This document shows positions 27,552-37,321 of a stretch of DNA of 64,000 bases, one piece after another. A model generated the notes under the pieces. The model ran no database searches, was not told where the DNA came from, and saw only the letters and a list, made by a program, of their open reading frames with translations. The DNA lies in assembly GCF_016806065.1 (NCBI RefSeq), contig NZ_CP032405.1, positions 1,516,001 to 1,580,000 on the forward strand. The letters are read 5' to 3'. The position numbers and the translations under genes were made by a program. Source of the DNA: Rhizobium rosettiformans. Its GTDB lineage: Bacteria > Pseudomonadota > Alphaproteobacteria > Rhizobiales > Rhizobiaceae. The stretch's first letter is position 1; every line of letters starts with the position of its first letter.

Positions 27552-27600
27552 AATCTATTGAACGAAACGGCCCGTTTCAATATAAACGGAACGTACCGTT
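27552..27600. promoter_or_regulatory. Overlapping divergent promoters with twin TetR operators
   Basis: Plus strand: TTGAAC (27558-27563), 17 bases, TATAAA (27581-27586), reading toward the small membrane gene. Minus strand: TTGAAA (27580-27575), 17 bases, TAGATT (27557-27552), reading toward tetR. The plus spacer begins with a perfect palindrome GAAACGGCCCGTTTC (27564-27578), and a second repeat, AACGG-N6-CCGTT (27585-27600), covers the plus start site. Both repeats share AACGG/CCGTT half-sites. One repressor could therefore shut both genes. Confidence 0.8.
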
Positions 27601-27615
27601 CTAATGGAGCCTCCC

Positions 27616-27867
27616 ATGTCGAATTCGTCTGCATCCCGCCCAACACCGTCTAAGCATCGCCTTGCCCTGCTGATGCTGCTCGTCATCTATCCCTTCGTCA
27701 CCGGCATTCTCTACGTCCTCATGCCGCTGACCGAGGGATGGCCGATCTGGGCTCGCACGGCACTTCTGGCGCCGATCATGGTGTTGTCTATCGTCTATGG
27801 CATCGCACCCGCGATCCACAGGCACTTTGCCTGGTTCATCCTGCGCCAGCCGCGTCTGCTGGCCTGA
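27616..27867 (+). CDS. Small two-helix membrane protein controlled by the TetR regulator
   Basis: An 83-residue protein with a Ser/Pro/Lys N-terminus and two hydrophobic segments (about 18-37 and 45-65), ending in HRHFAWFILRQPRLLA. I do not recognise a family. The ATG at 27616 was chosen because GGAG lies six bases upstream; an earlier ATG at 27604 has none. It is the only gene under the divergent promoter, and a terminator for the convergent dnaJ follows. A role in envelope stress or small-molecule response is only a guess from the TetR link. Confidence 0.72.
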   Translation: MSNSSASRPTPSKHRLALLMLLVIYPFVTGILYVLMPLTEGWPIWARTALLAPIMVLSIVYGIAPAIHRHFAWFILRQPRLLA

Positions 27868-27873
27868 CTTCAT

Positions 27874-27907
27874 GCAAAAAGGGGCGGCCCCTGTCGGACC
27901 GCCCCTT
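27874..27907 (-). terminator. Intrinsic terminator of the dnaK-dnaJ operon
   Basis: A 9-base stem AAGGGGCGG/CCGCCCCTT (27879-27887 with 27899-27907) is followed on the minus strand by a T-run (TTTTTGCATG, counting two T from the stem). It ends the heat-shock operon and may also stop the convergent small gene. Confidence 0.85.
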
Positions 27908-27935
27908 GCAAATCTTGTCGCTGACGATCGCTCGC

Positions 27936-29087
27936 TCAGTCGCTGAGCGTATCGAAGAAATCCTTCATCCGGGCAAAAAAGCCCGTCGATTCCGGATTGT
28001 TCTCCTTCGACGACAGCTGCTCGAATTCCTGCAGCAACTCGCGCTGACGCTTGGTCAGCTTCTGCGGCGTCTCGATCTGGATCTGAATGTAGAGATCACC
28101 GACCTGTGTCGAGCGCAGCACCGGCATGCCCTTGCCCTTCAGCCGGAACTGCCGACCGGGCTGGGTGCCCTCTGGAACCGTCACACGCGACTTCGTCCCA
28201 TCCAGCGTCACCACGTCGAAGGTCCCGCCGAGCGCTGCCGTCGTCATCGAGATCGGCACGGAGCAGTAAAGGTCTGCCCCGTCGCGCTGGAAGAACTCGT
28301 GCGGCTTCACCGACAGGAAGATGTAGAGGTCGCCTGAGGGACCACCGCGCAACCCGGCTTCGCCTTCGCCCTGCAGGCGGATGCGCGTGCCGTCCTCGAT
28401 ACCAGAGGGAATGCTGACCGAAAGTGAGCGCTCTTCGGTAACACGGCCCTGGCCGTGGCACTTGGTGCAGGGATCAGAGATGGTCTGGCCGCGACCGTGA
28501 CAGGTCGGGCACGTCCGCTCGATCGAGAAGAAGCCCTGGGCCGCACGGACGCGGCCAGAGCCCTGACAGGTCGTGCAGGTCTTGGGCTGCGTGCCCGGCT
28601 TTGCGCCTGAACCCGTGCAGACGTCACAGGTGATCGAGGTCGGAACCCGGATCTGGGCCGTCTTGCCGGTGAAGGCTTCTTCGAGGCTGATCTCCATGTT
28701 GTAGCGCAGGTCGGCACCGCGTTCGCGGCCGCCGGTCGAACGCGCGCGTCCGCCACGCCCGCCGCCCATCATCTCGCCGAAGATGTCCTCGAAGATGTCG
28801 GAGAAGCCGCCGCCGGCAAAACCGCCGCCGCCACCAAAGCCACCACCGCCCATGCCGCCCTGTTCGAAGGCTGCGTGGCCGAAGCGGTCATAAGCTGCGC
28901 GCTTCTGCGGATCCTTTAGAGTTTCATAGGCCTCGTTGAGTTCCTTGAACTTTTTCTCGGCCTCTTCGTCACCTGGGTTCTTGTCCGGGTGGTATTTCAT
29001 GGCCAGTTTGCGGAAGGCGCTTTTCAGCTCCTTCTCATCCGCCGTCCGGCCCACGCCGAGGGTCTCGTAGAAATCTGCTTTTGCCAT
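27936..29087 (-). CDS. dnaJ: Chaperone protein DnaJ
   Basis: A 383-residue type I Hsp40 that stimulates DnaK ATPase and holds unfolded clients. The J domain (1-70) has [10 protein letters not shown] Gly/Phe-rich linker includes [19 protein letters not shown]. Four CxxCxGxG zinc repeats follow ([32 protein letters not shown]), then the C-terminal peptide-binding domain. It follows the dnaK-linked secreted-protein gene by four bases, so it shares the RpoH promoter of dnaK. Confidence 0.97.
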   Translation of the reverse strand: MAKADFYETLGVGRTADEKELKSAFRKLAMKYHPDKNPGDEEAEKKFKELNEAYETLKDPQKRAAYDRFGHAAFEQGGMGGGGFGGGGGFAGGGFSDIFEDIFGEMMGGGRGGRARSTGGRERGADLRYNMEISLEEAFTGKTAQIRVPTSITCDVCTGSGAKPGTQPKTCTTCQGSGRVRAAQGFFSIERTCPTCHGRGQTISDPCTKCHGQGRVTEERSLSVSIPSGIEDGTRIRLQGEGEAGLRGGPSGDLYIFLSVKPHEFFQRDGADLYCSVPISMTTAALGGTFDVVTLDGTKSRVTVPEGTQPGRQFRLKGKGMPVLRSTQVGDLYIQIQIETPQKLTKRQRELLQEFEQLSSKENNPESTGFFARMKDFFDTLSD

Positions 29088-29091
29088 TGTA

Positions 29092-29561
29092 TTACAAAGC
29101 TCTCAAAGCTTTCCCAACGCTCGTGTGGCTGCCCGTCGCCTTGCCGGCCTGCTTGTCACAGGCCTGCATGTCTTTCTGGAAGTCGGACGCAGCCGAGATC
29201 GCATCCTGCATCAAGAGCTTGCGCGCTTCGCCTTTGCTGATCAGCCCGTCTGCGGACGTCACGGCTGCAAAGGCCAGCGAATGCGCAGCCATGTCGCAGG
29301 AAGTTACCTCGCCACCGTTCTCACGCCTCTGAAGCGCAGCTTCGATGATCTTGCCGAGATCGTTGCCGATGCGGGAAAGGGTATTGCTGTCCTTCGCGGA
29401 AATCGCCTTGGCCACACCGGCCTCGGCGGCGCTCACCTGGCGGTGAACGGCGCTGACCTGCCCCCTGTCCTGTGCCACGGCACCGGTCGCCAGAATCAAC
29501 GAAAATGCGGCTGGCCCGAAGGCCAGCCAGGTCTTGGAACGGCGTCCGAAGTGGCCCTGCA

Positions 29562-29562
<1 letters not shown>
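29092..29562 (-). CDS. Secreted protein of unknown function between dnaK and dnaJ
   Basis: A 156-residue protein with a signal peptide ([22 protein letters not shown]) and a helical mature part with two cysteines (TSCDMAAH and MQACDKQAG) that may form a disulphide. No family recognised. Its ATG overlaps the dnaK stop (TGATG), and dnaJ follows four bases after it, so its synthesis is tied to the heat-shock operon. dnaK and dnaJ are usually adjacent in rhizobia, so this is an insertion. The Lys/Ala-rich pattern ([26 protein letters not shown]) suggests a coil-like fold; the periplasm is the likely site. Confidence 0.78.
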
Positions 29563-31475
<1,913 letters not shown>

Positions 31476-31582
31476 GTCATATTCTCCTTGAAGCAGGCCG
31501 TCGGAACCCCAATCAGGCATTCCTGACAGCCCCTCGACGTGGATGGTCTGGGATACACTGCAGCGCCGCTGCGGTTATGTCG

Positions 31583-31614
31583 CGTATATAAGAAGCGGAA
31601 TTTCTGACTGCAAG
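31583..31614 (-). promoter_or_regulatory. RpoH (sigma-32) heat-shock promoter of dnaK
   Basis: The minus strand reads CTTG, 18 bases, then CTTATATACG. This matches the alphaproteobacterial RpoH consensus CTTG-N17/18-CYTATNTNNG at every defined position. It lies 108 bases before the dnaK ATG in the 290-base dnaK-PBP gap. The rest of that gap, toward the PBP gene, holds only short GC hairpins without T-runs (around 31727-31754). Confidence 0.88.
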
Positions 31615-31765
31615 GCTGGATATCCGCTGGAAACCGGTAAAAAAGAACAGATTGGTGCAGCGTTTTCATGGGCTTTGCCGCACCCCTCGGTCCTTGACAG
31701 ACCTGCTATACTAGAGTCGCGGCCTTGCGTCAGGCCGACGGCATCTCGCCGTCCTCATGTGGCCC

Positions 31766-33991
31766 TTATTGTCCCAGGATCAAGTCGAGCAGGGTGGTTC
31801 GGCGCGTGCCTTGCCCTCCGCCGACCTCGCCCGGCGGTATGGGGCCTGCAGAGCCAGTGACATCCTGGGATGGAACGGGACCTGCAGGATAGTCTTCGGC
31901 GTAGACGGGATCGCCTGAATACCGCTCTTCGCCGCCACCCTGCAATACGTCGGAGATGATGGTGCCGATCGTCATTGGGTCTTCCGCAGGTGCCGGCTCG
32001 ATGAAGTCCCCGCCCGGCAGCGGGGCCGGCGCTAGACCCTGATGCGCCGCCTTCATGAAGTCATGCCAGGCCTTGGCCGGAAGCCCGCCGCCGGTCACCT
32101 TCTTCATCGACTGACCGTCGTCATTGCCGAACCAGATGCCCGTGGTCAGGTTGCTCGTATAGCCGACGAACAGCGCATCGCGGAAGGATTGCGTCGTGCC
32201 CGTCTTGCCCGCTGCTTCCCATCCGGAAAGCCGTGCGTTCTTTCCCGTGCCGTGATCGATGACATCGCGCATCATCGCGTTCATCATCGCCACCACCCCG
32301 TCGTTCAGCACCTTCGGCGGCTCGAGATAATTGTTCTCGTAGAGCAGGCTGCCATCGGCCTTGGATATGCGTCGAACGATATGCGGCGTCGCCTTATAGC
32401 CGCCGTTCATGAAAGGCGCATAGGCCGCCGTCAGTTCGAGGAGCGAGACTTCCGAGGTCCCGAGCGCGATCGAGGCATTATTCTGCAGGCCGGATTCGAT
32501 ACCCATCCGATGTGCGAGCTTGATCACCTGATCGGGTCCGACTTCCATGACCAGCTGGGCAGCAATCGTGTTCAGGGATTCGGCAAGCGCCTGCGTCGCA
32601 GTCACCGGTCCGCGAAATTTCTGGTCGTAGTTTTCAGGTGTCCACGAGCCAATCCGGATCGGCGCGTCATTGCGCACCGACGTCGGCCGAAGTCCGTTTT
32701 CGATGGCGGCGGCATAGACGAAAGGTTTGAAGGCCGAGCCCGGCTGACGCTTTGCTTTGACTGCACGGTTGAACTGGCTCTCGGCATAGTCCCGGCCACC
32801 GACCAGCGCCCGAATGGCCCCGGTCCCGTCGATGGAAACGAGCGCTGCCTGCGAGGCATTGACCTTATCGCCCTCGGCGGCCAGCGATTCCGTCAGCGCG
32901 GCTTCGGCCTTCTTTTCCAGCGTCATGTCGATCGTCGTCTCGACCAGGATATCTTCCGTGACCTGGCCGATCAGCAGGGTCACTTCGTCGCGTACGAGAT
33001 CCGCGACATACTGGCCTGCACCGCTCCAGTAGCGCTTCGCTTTGGTCGGCGGTTGCGACATGGCGGTCTTGATCTCGTCGGCAGTGATGTAGCCTTCTTC
33101 AAGCATGGCCTGCAGAACGACCTGCGCGCGGGCTTCCGCTGCCTCCGGATCGCGCGCCGGCGACAGCCGGGACGGTGCCTTCAGCAGACCTGCCAGAAGG
33201 GCGGCCTCGCCGAGGTTCACGTCGCGGGCCGACTTGTTGAAATAGCGTCGCGATGCCGCTTCCACGCCGTAAGCGTTCGAGCCGAAGAACACCCGGTTCA
33301 GATACATCGCGAGGATCTGGTCTTTCGTGTACTTCTGCTCCAGCCAGAAGGCGAGAAGCACTTCCTGCACCTTTCGCTCGATCGTTCGCTCCGGCGATAG
33401 GAACAGGTTCTTGGCCAGCTGCTGGGTGAGCGTTGAGCCGCCCTGGACGGCTCGACCGCTGGTGACATTGGTAACAAGCGCGCGCGCCAGACCCAGCGGA
33501 TCGACGCCGAAATGCGAGTAGAAGCGGCGGTCTTCGATCGCCATCACCGCCTGCGGAATGAAGGGCGACATTTCCTCAAGCGGCAGCGCTTCGCCGCCGG
33601 TCGCGCCGCGGTTCGCAATCACGGTACCTTCGACGGACACGATTTTCATGTTCGGTGGGCGCTCGGGGATCGACCAGCTGCTGGCGCTCGGCATCTGCGA
33701 GCCGTAATAGGCGACCAGACCCACCACGCCGATGCCACACCAGATGGACAGCACGAAACCCCAGTAGATCAGCTTTCCAAGCCCAAATCCGCCGCCGCTG
33801 CTTTTCGCTTTCCGGCTCTTCTGGTTGCCGGATTTGCCGCGCTTGGCCGAACCCGCCGTCTTCTTGCCACCGGCGCGTACCGGCCGCCCGCCGATGACAC
33901 GATCATCTGCATCCAGACGGAAATCCTCGTCCTCGCGCTCGTCACCGAAGCTGGGTTCAATACGGTCGCGGGATTTGCCTCTGCTCACCAT
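31766..33991 (-). CDS. Penicillin-binding protein 1A, bifunctional peptidoglycan synthase
   Basis: A 741-residue class A PBP. A basic cytoplasmic tail (1 to about 70) precedes one membrane anchor (72-95). The glycosyltransferase domain has catalytic Glu153 in AIEDRRFYSH and the GGSTLTQQLAKNLFLS motif. The transpeptidase domain has Ser419-x-x-Lys422, SLN (472-474) and KTG (596-598). A Pro/Gly-rich tail ends in TTLLDLILGQ. It polymerises and cross-links the cell wall. It stands alone in the same direction as dnaK. Confidence 0.93.
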   Translation of the reverse strand: MVSRGKSRDRIEPSFGDEREDEDFRLDADDRVIGGRPVRAGGKKTAGSAKRGKSGNQKSRKAKSSGGGFGLGKLIYWGFVLSIWCGIGVVGLVAYYGSQMPSASSWSIPERPPNMKIVSVEGTVIANRGATGGEALPLEEMSPFIPQAVMAIEDRRFYSHFGVDPLGLARALVTNVTSGRAVQGGSTLTQQLAKNLFLSPERTIERKVQEVLLAFWLEQKYTKDQILAMYLNRVFFGSNAYGVEAASRRYFNKSARDVNLGEAALLAGLLKAPSRLSPARDPEAAEARAQVVLQAMLEEGYITADEIKTAMSQPPTKAKRYWSGAGQYVADLVRDEVTLLIGQVTEDILVETTIDMTLEKKAEAALTESLAAEGDKVNASQAALVSIDGTGAIRALVGGRDYAESQFNRAVKAKRQPGSAFKPFVYAAAIENGLRPTSVRNDAPIRIGSWTPENYDQKFRGPVTATQALAESLNTIAAQLVMEVGPDQVIKLAHRMGIESGLQNNASIALGTSEVSLLELTAAYAPFMNGGYKATPHIVRRISKADGSLLYENNYLEPPKVLNDGVVAMMNAMMRDVIDHGTGKNARLSGWEAAGKTGTTQSFRDALFVGYTSNLTTGIWFGNDDGQSMKKVTGGGLPAKAWHDFMKAAHQGLAPAPLPGGDFIEPAPAEDPMTIGTIISDVLQGGGEERYSGDPVYAEDYPAGPVPSQDVTGSAGPIPPGEVGGGQGTRRTTLLDLILGQ

Positions 33992-34176
33992 TGCGGTGAT
34001 CTTGCTCCAGATGCTCGTTATGCGCTGCCCGGGGAGGGCATGCGCGGAAATGGCTTCAAGAAATCTCGGACGATCATCTACCCTCGTCGAGCCGATGATC
34101 GCGCAATTGCACAGTAATTGCGGCGATTTAAGGGGTGGTTAAAGCCCGGTAAACAAGCTCTGAACGACGCGTGAAG

Positions 34177-34635
34177 TTACTGGCAGAGATCCGCCCATTC
34201 CCCATTGACGAGTGACCTCATGCGCTCCGGCGCAATCTTCACCGCAGCATTCGTCGCGCCTGCCGCCGGAACCACCTCTTCGAAGTCCTGAAGTGACAGG
34301 TCGCAATAGACCTTGAGAGGTGAGGGCAGGCCGAAGGGGCACACGCCACCGACCGGATGGCCCGTTGCCTCGACCACGGCTTCGGCATCCAGCATGCGCG
34401 GCTTCACGCCGAAACGATCCTTGAACTTGCGATTGTCGAGCCGCTTCGTGCCCGCGGTGACCACGAGCACCACGTCTTCGCCGATCCTCAGGCATATCGT
34501 CTTGGCGATCTGATCAGGCTCGACGCCATGCGCTTCGGCCGCAAGCGCCACGGTGGCGGAGCTTGCTTCGGTGACGATCACGGAGATGTCAGGGGCATGC
34601 TCAGAGAAGAACTGGCGGACGGATTCGAGGCTCAT
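34177..34635 (-). CDS. YbaK/EbsC-type aminoacyl-tRNA deacylase
   Basis: A 152-residue editing-domain protein that hydrolyses mischarged tRNA, in characterised members Cys-tRNA(Pro) or related. The conserved lysine lies in QIAKTICL, and the substrate pocket segments ATGHPVGGVCPFGLP and EEVVPAAGATNAAVKIAPERM are present. Its start is ATG with TTAGACTTCTCCC upstream giving only a modest site. It precedes the PBP gene on the same strand, separated by 185 bases in which no other gene is visible. Confidence 0.9.
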   Translation of the reverse strand: MSLESVRQFFSEHAPDISVIVTEASSATVALAAEAHGVEPDQIAKTICLRIGEDVVLVVTAGTKRLDNRKFKDRFGVKPRMLDAEAVVEATGHPVGGVCPFGLPSPLKVYCDLSLQDFEEVVPAAGATNAAVKIAPERMRSLVNGEWADLCQ

Positions 34636-34753
34636 GGGAGAAGTCTAACCGGAGCGCTCAAGGCTTTTCAAGCGCATGCATCTTGAAAGCCGGATCGAGC
34701 ATCCCCATCTCTGGATTACCAGACGATAGAGCGTTTGCAGGGATCCTGTTTCA

Positions 34754-34778
34754 GGAACTTCGAAACGCTTAACCGGTT
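34754..34778 (+). promoter_or_regulatory. Possible general-stress (EcfG/RpoE2-type) promoter upstream of the small RNA
   Basis: GGAAC, 16 bases, GGTT resembles the EcfG consensus GGAAC-N16/17-CGTT with one change at the first -10 base. It overlaps a perfect dyad GCTTAAC-N5-GTTAAGC (34767-34785). The only downstream feature on this strand is the small RNA. Such short motifs occur by chance, so this is tentative. Confidence 0.35.
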
Positions 34779-34841
34779 GTTAAGCATCCAGAGTGATCAT
34801 CTAGATCCGGGATGCGGTCCACGAAGGTGGGCCAACATCCG

Positions 34842-34942
34842 AGACATCGAATGGCACGTTTCCGTCCCTGACCACGGATGTACTGGCAGGCAAGCGTAGA
34901 AGCGTAAAGGAAAGGCCGGTTTTTGACCGGCCTTTTTGCTTT
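34842..34942 (+). ncRNA. Candidate trans-acting small RNA, copy 2
   Basis: This lies in a 314-base gap between the YbaK and M20 peptidase genes. It contains GACCACGGATGTACTGGC (34870-34887), identical to the copy at 20838-20855 on the other strand. The core follows TTCCGT and closes a TCCGT/ACGGA hairpin. A 10-base terminator stem with T-tract ends it near 34942. Just upstream, 34810-34840 forms another strong hairpin (GGATG and GGTCCAC with GTGGGCC and CATCC) that may be part of the RNA. A mature RNA of about 80-100 bases would fit the alpha-r8/MmgR (suhB) class from memory. The 5' end is not determined. Confidence 0.68.
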
Positions 34943-34945
34943 TCT
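34911..34945 (+). terminator. Intrinsic terminator of the small RNA before the M20 gene
   Basis: A perfect 10-base stem AAAGGCCGGT/ACCGGCCTTT (34911-34920 with 34926-34935) with a TTTTG loop is followed by TTGCTTTTC. The reverse orientation is also A/T-flanked, so it may serve the M20 gene too, which ends at 34950 from the other side. Confidence 0.85.
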
Positions 34946-34949
34946 GGCC

Positions 34950-36338
34950 TTAGCCGTTTGCGAGCCCGTCAAGGATGCGGATCCACGAGCGGATGCCCTT
35001 GTGGAACGAGTTGAGGTCATATTTCTCGTTCGGCGAATGGATGCGGTCGTCGGTCAGGCCAAAGCCGACCAGCAGAGAATCCATGCCCAGCATCTTCTGG
35101 AAGTCGCCGACGATCGGGATCGAGCCGCCCATGCCGATAATCACGGCCGGCTTCGGCCACTCATCCGAAAGCGCATTCTTCGCCTTGGTCAGCTCCGGCG
35201 AATCATAGGAGAGCTGGATGGCCGGCGAACCGCCATGTTCGTGGAACTCCACCTTGCAGTCGGCGGGAATGCGGGCCTTTACGAAGGCGCGGAAGCTCTC
35301 GCGCACCTTGGCCGGATCCTGCGTGCCGACGAGGCGGAAGGAAATCTTCGCAGAGGCCTTGGCCGCAATCACGGTCTTGAAGCCCTCGCCGGTATAGCCG
35401 CCGATGATGCCGTTCACTTCCGCCGTCGGCCGCGCCCAGGTCAGTTCCAGCACGGAACGGCCCTTTTCACCCGCAGGGACTGACAGGCCAACCTCGCCGA
35501 GGAAGCTTTCCGCCGTGCGACCAAGGCTCTCCCAGGAGGCCTTGATGTTGGCCGGGGTTTCCTCGACGCCATCGTAGAAGCCGGGAAGCGTGACCTTGCC
35601 CGTTTCGTCATGCAGATCGGCAAGGATCTTGGTCAGGATATGAACGGGGTTGGCAGCAGCGCCTCCGAAAAGGCCCGAATGCAGATCGCGGTCAGCGGCA
35701 ATCACGGTCACCTCTTCGCCGACGAGACCGCGCAGCGCCGCAGCGATTGCCGGCGTCTCGCGATCCCACATGCTGGTGTCGCAAACCAGCGCGAAATCGG
35801 CCTTAAGCTCGTCGGCATTGGCCGCAAGGAAGGGCTTCAGCGACGGCGAGCCGGATTCTTCTTCGCCCTCGAACAGAATGGTGATCTTGACCGGCAGCGA
35901 ACCCTTGACCGCCTTGTAGGCGCGGCAGGCTTCAACAAACGTCAAAAGCTGACCCTTGTCGTCGGATGTGCCACGACCGGTGATCACCTTGCGGCCGTCC
36001 TTCTCCTTGATCGCAGGCGCAAAGGGATCGTCTTCCCAGAGATCGATCGGATCGACCGGCTGCACATCGTAATGGCCGTAAAACAGCACGTGCGGCGCGT
36101 CGGCCGCATCAGCTGCGTGATGGGCGACCACCATCGGATGGCCGGGCGTATCACGCAGCGAGGCATCGAAGCCGAGCTCGGTGAGTACGGATACCAGCCA
36201 TTCGCCGGCCTTGCGGCAATCGGCCTTATAGGCCGGATCCGTCGAGATCGACGGAATGCGCACGAGATCGAACAGCCGTTCGAGGCTCTGCGGCAGGGCC
36301 TCGTCGGCCTTGGCGAGGATGGGGGAGAGATCGGTCAT
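34950..36338 (-). CDS. M20-family metallopeptidase / dipeptidase
   Basis: A 462-residue zinc-dependent hydrolase. Metal-binding segments are visible: HVLFYGHYDVQPVDP (His and Asp), GRGTSDDKGQ (bridging Asp), EGEEESGS (catalytic Glu and metal Glu) and CDTSMWD. The dimerisation domain sits in the middle (SGLFGGAAANPVHIL), and the last metal histidine is near DRIHSPNEKYDLNSF. Likely a cytoplasmic dipeptidase or N-acyl amino acid hydrolase. The ATG at 36338 has AGGA seven bases upstream; two in-frame ATGs lie just before. Confidence 0.9.
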   Translation of the reverse strand: MTDLSPILAKADEALPQSLERLFDLVRIPSISTDPAYKADCRKAGEWLVSVLTELGFDASLRDTPGHPMVVAHHAADAADAPHVLFYGHYDVQPVDPIDLWEDDPFAPAIKEKDGRKVITGRGTSDDKGQLLTFVEACRAYKAVKGSLPVKITILFEGEEESGSPSLKPFLAANADELKADFALVCDTSMWDRETPAIAAALRGLVGEEVTVIAADRDLHSGLFGGAAANPVHILTKILADLHDETGKVTLPGFYDGVEETPANIKASWESLGRTAESFLGEVGLSVPAGEKGRSVLELTWARPTAEVNGIIGGYTGEGFKTVIAAKASAKISFRLVGTQDPAKVRESFRAFVKARIPADCKVEFHEHGGSPAIQLSYDSPELTKAKNALSDEWPKPAVIIGMGGSIPIVGDFQKMLGMDSLLVGFGLTDDRIHSPNEKYDLNSFHKGIRSWIRILDGLANG

Positions 36339-36444
36339 GGTCATGTCCTGCAAATTTGAAAGTGCGGCGGACGATAGACCAAAGCTCCTGATGTTTCGAG
36401 GCGTTCGGACCGCGAATTTTTCTCAACTGCGCATCAATATCTGC

Positions 36445-36891
36445 TCACAGCTTGCGGGCATTCGCGATCGCCCAGCGGATGTATTCCTTGAGCAATTCCT
36501 TCTCGAAACGCCGGAAACCCTGGAAGATGGCCTGCTCGGCCGCTTCGGCGGCAGCCATCGCTTCCTCGCGCATGTCGCGCGCCTTATCGGTCAGGAAGAT
36601 CTGCTGCGCGCGTCTGTCCTTAGGGTGAACGCGGCGCTCGATCAGCCCGTCGCGCTCCATCCTGGCAAGCGTATTGGCGATCGTCGCCTGCTCCACATCG
36701 ACGCGGTCGAGCAGCTGCCTTTGGGTCAGCCCCTCTTTCTCCCAGAGTTCGATCAGGATCGGAAACTGCCCGGGCGAGAAGCCGAGCTTTGCGGCTCGCG
36801 TCTGCAGCGCCCGTGTAAACCCGCGCGCAAGCTGGCTCGCCAGCCATGTGGCGGACTCGGAGCGGTCGGGGATCGTACGGTCATGGGCCAT
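36445..36891 (-). CDS. MarR-family transcriptional regulator
   Basis: A 148-residue winged-helix regulator. The recognition region reads LTQRQLLDRVDVEQATIANTLARMERDGLIERRVHPKDRRAQQIFLTDKA, with typical flanking dimerisation helices. Start at ATG 36891 is by family length; a GTG four codons earlier is possible, and neither has a strong ribosome-binding site. It is divergent from polA, with a structured RNA candidate in the 430-base gap. Its target is unknown. Confidence 0.9.
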   Translation of the reverse strand: MAHDRTIPDRSESATWLASQLARGFTRALQTRAAKLGFSPGQFPILIELWEKEGLTQRQLLDRVDVEQATIANTLARMERDGLIERRVHPKDRRAQQIFLTDKARDMREEAMAAAEAAEQAIFQGFRRFEKELLKEYIRWAIANARKL

Positions 36892-36984
36892 GGCGCTCGA
36901 CACGTCGTCGTGGTTCGTCTTCCGGGAATGATCGCATGCGATCCATTTCCGAGGCTGACTAATTTTGGGTTTTCATACGAGGGG

Positions 36985-37145
36985 AACGGAAGCCGCCGTG
37001 GCGTTAGGCGGGGGGGCTGCCACGACGGCTCCGGAATATGGGGACAAAGGCCCGGAGAGGGGGATAAGGCCTTTGCCCGAGTCTGAAGCGGCGGGGGACG
37101 AGCCTCTTTCAGACTACGGCGTGATCAGGCGCCGATGACTAGCAA
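36985..37145 (-). ncRNA. Candidate alpha-r7-like small RNA: three tandem hairpins with C-run loops
   Basis: The 430-base marR-polA gap holds three consecutive stem-loops: 36991-37002 with 37019-37030 (11 of 12 paired), 37045-37052 with 37068-37075 (8 of 8), and 37080-37088 with 37107-37115 (8 pairs plus one wobble). Each loop has five or more C on the minus strand (G on the plus). On the minus strand CTTGAA, 16 bases, CACAAT precedes the first hairpin, giving an RNA of about 150 bases. A rhizobial alpha-r7 RNA is known beside polA and a regulator gene, as I recall it. Strand is not certain, as no clear T-run follows the last stem. Nothing else is seen in the gap. Confidence 0.55.
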
Positions 37146-37321
37146 TTGTGATTTGGAATGTGTTTTTTCAAGGGAGGACGGGATTACAAATCGGTAAGCT
37201 TTTCGTGAAGGTTGGCGACTGATCCGATTCATTTTCGTGCCCGCCCCTTGGCGGGTGATTTTGGCGCCTTCTGGCCAAACCGTCATGGACGTTTCAGCCG
37301 CCCCGCGCTATCCATGCCGAC

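Noticed and set aside
31696..31716. TTGACA followed by TATACT on the plus strand, looking like a strong promoter
   Set aside because: The spacing is only about seven bases, far too short for a promoter, and no plus-strand gene lies downstream.
34808..34840. Hairpin read as a terminator for an upstream plus-strand gene
   Set aside because: No plus-strand gene lies upstream (YbaK is on the minus strand) and no T-run follows; it is more likely part of the small RNA locus.
36984..37006. GGAAC and CGTT on the plus strand, suggesting an EcfG promoter at the marR-polA gap
   Set aside because: The spacer is 14 bases rather than 16-17, and the bases belong to a hairpin arm that explains them better.
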